From a virus, in IMG/VR virus record IMGVR_UViG_3300034272_001526, positions 1 to 42,277 of that record: 42,277 bases of DNA. The stretch is one strand, 5' to 3'. This document shows positions 15,519 through 20,278 of the stretch, in pieces; position 1 is the first letter of the stretch, and each line of letters starts with the position of its first letter. The translations under genes were made by a program, and so were the position numbers. The notes under the pieces are model-generated. The model was not told the DNA's origin. It was given only the letters and a program-made list of their open reading frames with translations, and did not search any database.

Positions 15519-16102
15519 GGCCTGGTCACAGTGATGGTGAGGTGCGTGGGGGAGACATCGATGCCTGCGAGGGAGCGGAGCCAGTTGGCGGTTTCTTGCC
15601 GCAGCGGCGAGCCCGCCAGCCAGCGGCGCAGCGTCCGAGGATCACAGCCCATCACCAAAACGGCGAACTGGGCTTGCGTGAGGCCGGTGAACTGGATGAT
15701 GGCGCGCAGTTCGGCGGGGGTGATGATGGGTGGTGTGTCCATCGTGGTGGTGTGCGTAGGGGGAGGGAGGGGAGGGGGGAGGGGGGGGGAGGGGGGTGTC
15801 CCCTCCTCGACCCGCATCCGCCGGTCGAGGAGGAGGGCGATCTCGCGCGCCGAGATGTCGTTGCACTCCCGCGCGGTGTGTCGGCCCGACCGGCAGCGCA
15901 TGATGTACCACGACGCGTGCTCGGCAGGCTGCAGCACATACCGCTCAGGCTCGGCAATGGTGGAGAGCGTGATCGTCCCGAACCCGTCATAGTCACGCGG
16001 GGCGGTCGTGTACAGCAGCACATACGCCTGTTGGGTGACGATGCTCGAGTCGTCCAGGTCGAGGACAGTGAGGCAGATGCTGGTCGGGGCCGTGGTCGTC
16101 AT
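15515..16102 (-). CDS. Putative two-domain protein with C-terminal XRE-type HTH
   Basis: ATG 16100-16102 is preferred because a CA-rich leader like those of its neighbours lies upstream; a TTG at 16145-16147 would put that leader inside the gene. Residues 1-105 are a beta-rich unit (TVLDLDDSSIVTQQAYVLLY, ARECNDISAREIALLLDRRM). A Pro/Ser linker from the G-tract DNA follows. The last 75 residues form an HTH (TPAELRAIIQFTGLTQAQFA, then DPRTLRRWLAG), which starts at an internal ATG (15740-15742) that has its own CA-rich leader. It may thus be two genes fused by the open C-rich tract, or one gene whose frame depends on tract length. Confidence 0.55.
   Translation of the reverse strand: MTTTAPTSICLTVLDLDDSSIVTQQAYVLLYTTAPRDYDGFGTITLSTIAEPERYVLQPAEHASWYIMRCRSGRHTARECNDISAREIALLLDRRMRVEEGTPPSPPLPPPLPPPTHTTTMDTPPIITPAELRAIIQFTGLTQAQFAVLVMGCDPRTLRRWLAGSPLRQETANWLRSLAGIDVSPTHLTITVTRP
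15759..15796 (+). other. G-run tract (potential G-quadruplex)
   Basis: Six G runs of 5, 3, 4, 6, 9 and 6 bases, each split by a single A, lie on the forward strand, so the reverse-strand mRNA is C-rich here. It has more than the four G runs needed for a quadruplex. The run of nine (15781-15789) is prone to slippage and lies in the linker of the reverse regulator gene. Confidence 0.75.
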
Positions 16103-16146
16103 TGGTCTGTCGGTAGTGGTGTGTGGTGGTGTTGCGTGGTCCGCCA

Positions 16147-16175
16147 AATAGGGCGTAGCGTCCGGAGCCTGTCAA
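16147..16175 (-). promoter_or_regulatory. Candidate promoter for the reverse regulator gene
   Basis: A perfect reverse-strand TTGACA (16170-16175) has a weak CCTATT 17 bases downstream (16147-16152). The surrounding ACCCCTTGACAG is the same as at the strong reverse promoter 8050-8055, which supports it as a true -35 region. Confidence 0.5.
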
Positions 16176-16258
16176 GGGGTTTTTTGGGTTCAGCCCGAAA
16201 TTTTTTCCATTTTCCAAAAAAAAGTTCACTGGGTTTCTGGGGACGCCCTGCGCGCGGT

Positions 16259-16270
16259 TTTCCATGGAAA
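16259..16270. repeat. 12-bp perfect palindrome beside the tandem array
   Basis: TTTCCATGGAAA is fully self-complementary and lies two bases before the 16-bp repeat array, within a stretch that is AT-rich for this genome. It may be a protein-binding site. Confidence 0.5.
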
Positions 16271-16272
16271 TC

Positions 16273-16400
16273 AGAAGCTTCTAACATTAGACGGCTCTCA
16301 CATTAGAAGCTTCTAACATTAGACGGCTCTCACATTAGACGGCTCTAATGTGAGATGGCTCTAACATTAGACGCCTCTAATGTAAGACGGCTTTCACCAC
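16273..16400. repeat. Array of eight 16-bp tandem repeats with alternating palindromes
   Basis: Eight consecutive 16-bp units fill this 128-base stretch. Units 1 and 3 are AGAAGCTTCTAACATT (with a 10-bp palindrome), units 2 and 4 AGACGGCTCTCACATT, and units 5-8 are variants of AGACGGCTCTAACATT in which the last five bases are ACATT or its complement AATGT. This inversion makes perfect stem-loops, such as CACATTAGA with TCTAATGTG around CGGC (16331-16352). No gene overlaps the array. There are no unique spacers, so it is not a CRISPR. Confidence 0.85.
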
Positions 16401-16655
16401 GCGTGGTGCGTGGTCGCCTGATGCGTGCTAGTGCCGACACCACGCGCGCGCGTGCTGGTGACTGGTGCGTGCGTACTAGTGGCTAGTGGCTAGTGCGTGG
16501 TGGCTAGTGGCTAGTCGGTTGCGTTGTGCATGGTTCGTTGCGTTGTGCGTGGTGCGGAAACGACCACGCGCGACACGGTCTATCGACCGGCCGCGCGTGG
16601 TGCGTGTTCCATCATTCCCCCGGTGTGGTGTAGTCTGTCGTGCGTGGTGTCTGCA
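16401..16655. other. Gene-free low-complexity region with a mini-ORF
   Basis: The stretch is dominated by GTG/TGG words on the forward strand, including repeated GGCTAGT (16480-16515) and GTTGCGTTGTGC (16519-16550). Read on the reverse strand it is CA-rich like the leaders of the reverse genes. A reverse start region identical to that of the 16703 gene (GGGGGA before ATGATG, 16610-16615) opens an 11-codon frame that stops at 16580-16582. This could be a leader peptide or the remains of a lost gene. Nothing longer is credible. Confidence 0.5.
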
Positions 16656-16690
16656 CCACAAAAGGGCCCCATACTGGCGGCCGTTTGTGG
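16656..16690 (-). terminator. Intercistronic hairpin, copy 1
   Basis: CCACAAA pairs with TTTGTGG, with further GC pairing inside, just after the stop of the reverse gene at 16703. Sequence and position match the hairpin at 17046-17079. It is likely a terminator or processing site. Confidence 0.55.
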
Positions 16691-16702
16691 TCCTGCAGAC
16701 GG

Positions 16703-16999
16703 TTAGATGTCGTCGTCGTCGTCCGTCGGCAATTCTATTTCGATCACTTCACAGAACCCGTCGTCGCCCCATACACCTTGCGCGCGGTTCTCGGTTTCAA
16801 TGTCGTCAGCGACAGTTTGCGCGTCTTGCTCAGTTTCAAAGGTGCCGAGATGCGTAAACGCCCCGCATGCTTCTCCCCCGTTATCCCAGTTTATCACATA
16901 CCGCCTAGTCGTTGGCGCGTGCCGCGCGTCGAATTCGGCCGCGCGTGCATAGTGTGCGTCCAATTCGTTTGCCGCCTGCAGCTTTTCGTCGTCCGTCAT
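16703..16999 (-). CDS. Acidic hypothetical protein (98 aa)
   Basis: Two ATGs follow a GGGGGA ribosome site directly (17000-17002 and 16997-16999); the second has the better spacing. The product is MTDDEKLQAANELDAHYARA, a RYVINWDNGGEACGAFTHLG strand pair, a helix (FETEQDAQTVADDIETENRA) and an acidic end of five Asp. Its strand-helix-strand order and acidic charge recall small DNA-mimic or inhibitor proteins, but no family is recognised. It is flanked on both sides by copies of the same hairpin and leader. Confidence 0.65.
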   Translation of the reverse strand: MTDDEKLQAANELDAHYARAAEFDARHAPTTRRYVINWDNGGEACGAFTHLGTFETEQDAQTVADDIETENRAQGVWGDDGFCEVIEIELPTDDDDDI

Positions 17000-17002
17000 C
17001 AT

Positions 17003-17045
17003 TCCCCCGGTGTGGTGTGTGGTGTGGTGTGCGTGGTCCCCGCAA
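17003..17045 (-). promoter_or_regulatory. CA-rich leader of the 16703 gene
   Basis: Read on the reverse strand, repeated CACCACA words run up to a GGGGGA ribosome site. The leader should be unstructured. It follows hairpin copy 2 and recurs in shortened form at 16616-16650. Confidence 0.5.
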
Positions 17046-17079
17046 CACAAAATAGCCCCGTACTGGCGGCCGTTTTGTG
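17046..17079 (-). terminator. Intercistronic hairpin, copy 2
   Basis: CACAAAA pairs with TTTTGTG and, after one mismatch, GGCC with GGCT. The G-U pair that forms in the reverse-strand RNA would be a mismatch in the forward RNA, so the reverse transcript is the likely carrier. The hairpin lies 15 bases after the stop of the 17095 gene. Confidence 0.55.
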
Positions 17080-17094
17080 TGTGTGCGTAAGTGC

Positions 17095-17886
17095 TCAGTC
17101 CAGCACGAACCCGGATGTATCACGTTGCGCCTTGCGACCTTTCGCCAACAGACCGACCACGACGCCGCGTGGGTCCAGAAACCGTAGATCGGTCGCGAGT
17201 CCGTCGATCACCTGGCGACCGTTCCACGTCTGTGGCAACGTCTTTCGAAAGACGACCGCTACGTTGTTCCCCGCGTCGCTCTCCGCCCGCGCGTGCGTGT
17301 CGTTATGCTCGGCACGCGAAAACGTGAGCGTGTAGTTCGTCGGCAGATTGCGGCGGTTCGGCAGCTTGGTGTAATCGTAAAACGTGATGCCGGGAAAGGC
17401 TGACATAATGTTGGGGAACGTCACACCATCACGGACGCACGGTTCGTTTTCCCACCGGATATCACTAGTGGCATTCAGGCGGAAGCAGGGAATCAGGCCA
17501 CGACGCGCGGCCGTGCGGATTGCGCGTTCCACGTCCCGGACCAGTGCCAGCATAAACGTGTCGCGGTCGTTGAAAAACCACAACGTGCGGCGCTTGCGAC
17601 ACTCACGCACCGCGTTCGTCGTCTCGCCTTTCTTGATGATGGCGCTGTGGCCTGAGTGTTCCCCGAGACAGACGGCCGTGCAACCAGCCGAGGCCATTGG
17701 ACAGACTTGGAAACCGGATGACCGAGCCGGTGCAAAGTGCAGGAGAAAGGTTTGGTAGCCTGCAGCCTCGCCGAGCAACGCCTTTGGGTTTGACGTTGTG
17801 AGGAGGGAACCGAGGATCCCGTTCTCCCGCGCGGCTCGAGTGGCGCGTGCGGCGGCGCGTGCGGCGGTGTGTGTGGTGCGTGGCAT
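17095..17886 (-). CDS. DUF7227 / gp88-like phage protein of unknown function
   Basis: The 263-residue product matches a protein family frequent in phages and related to mycobacteriophage gp88-type proteins. Conserved blocks are SNPKALLGEAAGYQTFLLHF (32-51), a Cys-rich CPMASAGCTAVCLG (62-75), FFNDRDTFMLALVRDVERAI (104-123), RLNATSDIRWE (about 137), FYDYTKLPNR, AVVFRKTLPQTW and a C-terminal DLRFLDPRGVVVGLLAKGRK ending in SGFVLD. The three close Cys suggest metal binding. The function is unknown; many phages keep it near modification or counter-defence genes. It starts with no Shine-Dalgarno after a long CA repeat leader. Confidence 0.75.
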   Translation of the reverse strand: MPRTTHTAARAAARATRAARENGILGSLLTTSNPKALLGEAAGYQTFLLHFAPARSSGFQVCPMASAGCTAVCLGEHSGHSAIIKKGETTNAVRECRKRRTLWFFNDRDTFMLALVRDVERAIRTAARRGLIPCFRLNATSDIRWENEPCVRDGVTFPNIMSAFPGITFYDYTKLPNRRNLPTNYTLTFSRAEHNDTHARAESDAGNNVAVVFRKTLPQTWNGRQVIDGLATDLRFLDPRGVVVGLLAKGRKAQRDTSGFVLD

Positions 17887-17931
17887 GGTGTGGTGTGGTG
17901 TGTGGTGTGGTGTGTGGTGTGGTGTGGTGGG
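17887..17931 (-). promoter_or_regulatory. CA-repeat leader of the DUF7227 gene
   Basis: The whole 45-base gap between two reverse genes is CACCA/CACACCA repeats when read on the reverse strand, running right up to the ATG. There is no Shine-Dalgarno. An unstructured CA-rich leader could help ribosome binding through S1-like contacts. Confidence 0.6.
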
Positions 17932-18144
17932 TTACAACGTCTCACGCATGTACTGAATTGACACCGGACCAAAAATGTCGGGAGAAAATTCTCGCGACCA
18001 CTCGAGCGCGACACGTCGCGCAACGTGATAGTCGGTAAACACGCGAGATTGCGCGGTGGGCCCATTGCGGTAGGCCATCCGGACCACGTAGTGCGTGGCC
18101 TCCTGTCGCGTGCTGCATGGGACGATACGAAAGGTGGTAGACAT
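17932..18144 (-). CDS. Small hypothetical protein (70 aa)
   Basis: ATG 18142-18144 has an AGGG ribosome site close upstream, behind another CA-rich leader. The product is MSTTFRIVPCSTRQEATHYV, a VRMAYRNGPTAQSRVFTDYH strand-turn part and a helix (VARRVALEWSREFSP). The strand-strand-helix order looks like a compact real fold. It is the promoter-proximal gene of the reverse cluster. A weak reverse -10 (TATAGT, 18207-18212) lies upstream, without a clear -35. Confidence 0.65.
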   Translation of the reverse strand: MSTTFRIVPCSTRQEATHYVVRMAYRNGPTAQSRVFTDYHVARRVALEWSREFSPDIFGPVSIQYMRETL

Positions 18145-18237
18145 TGCCCTGGTGTGTGGTGTGGTAGGTGGTGTGTGACGCTATGCCATATCGCACACCG
18201 CGTGCCACTATAGGACAGTACGGCCTACAGTAGGCAA

Positions 18238-18258
18238 TGTGGATAACTTTGTGGATAA
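18238..18258 (-). promoter_or_regulatory. Two consensus DnaA boxes
   Basis: TGTGGATAA occurs at 18238-18246 and 18250-18258, 12 bases apart in the same direction. Its complement TTATCCACA is the ideal DnaA box. They mark one end of the proposed origin and suggest use of host DnaA. Confidence 0.65.
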
Positions 18259-18280
18259 CTCGGACTAGGACGCTCTACGC

Positions 18281-18493
18281 TATTGCAAAATGCAATACCT
18301 GTGGGTGTAGTAGTGTTGCAAAATGCAAGACAACGCATCGTCCCCGTACTTTTCCACATTTCTGGCGCTCGAGTGTCCGGAAACCGGACGGCAAAACTTG
18401 CCGAGTGTCGCAGCAGCGCCACAACACAATGTTGCGCACGCGCCACACAATCGCCCGGCAAGTCTTGCCGGTTTTGTGCAAGTGGCCGCTTGC
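18281..18493. repeat. Series of short palindromes with 3-base centres
   Basis: Six perfect inverted repeats with arms of 5-7 bases all have exactly three central bases: 18281-18297 (TATTGCA arms), 18316-18328 (TTGCA), 18375-18389 (GTCCGG), 18389-18403 (CGGCAA), 18422-18434 (CAACA) and 18455-18471 (CCGGCAA). A near-palindrome, GCAAGTGGCCGCTTGC, closes the series at about 18478-18493. TTGC/GCAA is common to most, as if one dimeric protein reads variants of a site. Confidence 0.7.
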
Positions 18494-18739
18494 ATTTTGG
18501 TTTACATAACATCCCTTATCGGCTCGGCATGTTTGCGAGCTCGGTCGGTCGGTCGGTCAATTTTGCCGCGTGGTCGATGCCTGGCGCGCGTCTGCGAAAG
18601 CGTGCCAGCGTGCGCAGCCGCTCGAGCTGGCACACTTGGCCCCCCGCCCCGCCCCCCCAAGCCGAGGAGACAGATGGGCCGGGCCCCCTCCGCCCCCGAA
18701 CTTTGCCGGACGGGACGTCGGCCCTAATGGTCGAGCTTG

Positions 18740-18799
18740 CTCTACTGGGCAGCACTGGACTCCACCGGGCAGCACGCGGCTCTACTGGGCAGCACGCGG
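18740..18799. repeat. Three 20-bp tandem iterons
   Basis: Three head-to-tail 20-bp units (18740-18759, 18760-18779, 18780-18799) share CTCTACTGGGCAGCAC; the middle unit differs by two C/T changes and the first ends TGGA instead of GCGG. A period of about two helical turns would place bound proteins on one face of the DNA. Confidence 0.8.
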
Positions 18800-18855
18800 T
18801 GTGTCACGCAGGGGGGCGTCACGCGGGGTGGTGCACGAGCCGTAAACAGATGCTC

Positions 18856-19190
18856 CAACTGTCACATCTTCGTGTGACAGTTGGTGACAGTTGAATGGCT
18901 GAGTCCGGCAAACTGTCACAACTGTCACCCAACTGTCACACCCATCGTGTGACAGTTGAATGGATGAGCTCGGCTGCTCGTAAGTCTATGATCTATATAG
19001 AGATAAAAAAAAATTTGGTTATCATATTATGAGAGAATCCCCCAACTGTCACACTGTCACAGGGGTAATACCCCCTAGATCATTTATTAGAAGGGACTCA
19101 CCGAAACAGTGGGCCTTATAGGACATGGCGGCCCCGGAGAGGGCTGGTTTCTGGGAACGCCAACTTTTCATGTGACAGTTGTGACAGTTG
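18856..19190. repeat. Array of CAACTGTCAC sites in both directions
   Basis: Forward copies start at 18856, 18919, 18930 and 19043, with near copies at 18910 and 19051; reverse copies (GTGACAGTTG) start at 18874, 18884, 18949, 19172 and 19181. Two pairs form perfect hairpins: 11-bp arms at 18856-18883 and 12-bp arms at 18930-18958, both followed by GAATGG(C/A)TGAG, so a block has been duplicated. Neighbouring copies are 9-11 bases apart, about one helical turn. They may be sites for an initiator or repressor. Confidence 0.8.
18981..19037. other. AT-rich block, possible DNA unwinding element
   Basis: This roughly 57-base stretch (with ATCTATATAGAGAT and a nine-A run) stands out in a GC-rich genome. 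It lies inside the CAACTGTCAC array, between its dense part and the late-gene side, as expected of an origin's melting region. Confidence 0.6.
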
Positions 19191-19232
19191 CCCTCGGCGG
19201 GGTCCAGTATTGCACGGGACGCGGGCACCGCG

Positions 19233-19246
19233 TAGCCTTCGGGCTA
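19233..19246 (+). promoter_or_regulatory. Small hairpin at the VRR-NUC start
   Basis: TAGCC and GGCTA enclose a stable TTCG tetraloop, and the stem runs into the A of ATG 19246. It may limit translation from this start or favour the upstream TTG. Confidence 0.4.
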
Positions 19247-19698
19247 TGCCCACTGCCACCACCACGCGCGCCCCCGCGCCCCAGCGCCCTCGCATCGCGG
19301 AGGACGTGATCCAGGCCGAGCTGGTGCGCTGGTGCCGGTCCCATGCGGACGCGCGGCTGCACCGCATTTTCCACATCCCGAACGGCGGGCAGCGCGATGG
19401 CCGCTCGGGTGGGCTGATGGTCGCCCTCGGCGTGCGGCGTGGCATTCCGGACCTGTTCCTGCCGCACATGACCACGCGGCAGGTGGCAGGCATGGCGGTG
19501 CCGGTCGGCGGGCTCTGGCTGGAGATGAAAGCGGCCGACGGCGTGACCAGCCCGCAGCAGAAGACGTGGCTGGCGTACTTCGACGCGGCGGGCTACGCCA
19601 CCGCCGTCGCGTACAGCCTCGAGGAGGCCCAGGCGGCGCTGTGCGGGTATCTGGGCATCCCCACGCGCGGGAACGCGGGGGCCGACACGGGTGACTGA
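19246..19698 (+). CDS. VRR-NUC domain nuclease
   Basis: The 150-residue protein has the VRR-NUC (PD-(D/E)xK-type) pattern: EDVIQAELVRWCRSH (about 19-33), HIPNGGQRDGRSGGLMVALG (about 43-62), the catalytic GVRRGIPDLFLP, then LWLEMKAADGVTSPQQKTWL (the ExK element) and a YATAVAYSLEEA end. Stand-alone phage VRR-NUC proteins are structure-specific nucleases and often lie next to the terminase, helping resolve branched DNA before packaging. ATG 19246 is chosen, but a TTG at 19210 has the better ribosome site; a TAGCC-TTCG-GGCTA hairpin just before the ATG could hide it. Confidence 0.85.
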   Translation: MPTATTTRAPAPQRPRIAEDVIQAELVRWCRSHADARLHRIFHIPNGGQRDGRSGGLMVALGVRRGIPDLFLPHMTTRQVAGMAVPVGGLWLEMKAADGVTSPQQKTWLAYFDAAGYATAVAYSLEEAQAALCGYLGIPTRGNAGADTGD

Positions 19699-20278
19699 GC
19701 CGCCCCTGTCCCCTTTCCTCTCCCGCGTGGAGGAGGCCCGACCCGTCGTGGTGGTCGCCCCCCCGCCGGTGGAGCCCCTGCAGGAGCCGCTGGAGGCGCT
19801 GACGGCCTTGCCGGTAGGGGATGGGCGCAAGGCGCGCGGACGGCCCCGCTCCGACGTGGTGCGGGCGGTCGGCACCTCCCAGCGCGGGGAGATGGTGCGG
19901 AGTGCGGTCACGGCGGCGAAGGGGGTCGAGGCCATGAAGGAGGCGAACCGACTCAAGCGGGAAGCGGCGGCAGCGGTCGGGCAGTCCTTGACGCGCAACG
20001 TCCCGAAGCGGACCCCGCTGGCCGTCAAGGAAGCGTGCCTGCTGGCCTTCGACGAGCGCATCCCGATGCTGATGGAGATCGCTGACACCGCGCCGCTCAT
20101 GGCCGACCGGATCCGCGCCATCGACCTCTTGGCGCGCTACGGCGGGCTGGCGACTGTCGAGCTCACCCTCGACCGGCCCGTGGCGATTGCGATCATGGGG
20201 CTGGACATGGCTCCACCGCTCGCCCCGATGGGGGATGGGCGCGAGATCGGCGTGGTCGAAGCGCCGTTGGCGTCGTGA
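19691..20278 (+). CDS. terS: Putative terminase small subunit
   Basis: GTG 19691 overlaps the VRR-NUC stop. The 195-residue product has a disordered Pro-rich N-terminus, an AT-hook-like RKARGRPRSD (about 46-55) and a helical C-terminal half with PMLMEIADTAPLMADRIRAI and DLLARYGGLATVEL, the pattern of terminase small subunits that bind the packaging site and feed the large subunit. The GTGA junction with the large terminase gene supports this. The match is by pattern and position, not by a full-length family resemblance. Confidence 0.65.
   Translation: MTEPPLSPFLSRVEEARPVVVVAPPPVEPLQEPLEALTALPVGDGRKARGRPRSDVVRAVGTSQRGEMVRSAVTAAKGVEAMKEANRLKREAAAAVGQSLTRNVPKRTPLAVKEACLLAFDERIPMLMEIADTAPLMADRIRAIDLLARYGGLATVELTLDRPVAIAIMGLDMAPPLAPMGDGREIGVVEAPLAS

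Larger units (their letters stand above)
18145..19245. other. Gene-free region, candidate replication origin and control region
   Basis: No convincing gene lies in these 1.1 kb; the long forward frame (18283-18894) has no recognisable fold and no ribosome site and overlies repeats. The DNA holds, in order, paired DnaA-box matches, a series of small palindromes, a CGGT tandem (18542-18556), G/C homopolymer tracts, three 20-bp iterons, an array of CAACTGTCAC sites and an AT-rich block. It lies between divergent transcription units, reverse accessory genes and the forward late genes. This set of elements is typical of an origin with iterons and an unwinding element. Confidence 0.6.

Noticed and set aside
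16273-16400. CRISPR array
   Set aside because: The 16-bp units are directly adjacent with no unique spacers, and no cas gene is present.
18207-18237. Reverse promoter before the 18144 gene
   Set aside because: A good TATAGT is present, but the only -35-like TTGCCT is 19 bases away; too weak to list as a site.
18283-18894. Long forward open frame of 203 codons in the intergenic region
   Set aside because: It runs over palindromes and homopolymer tracts, has no ribosome site and gives a composition-driven product with no fold pattern.
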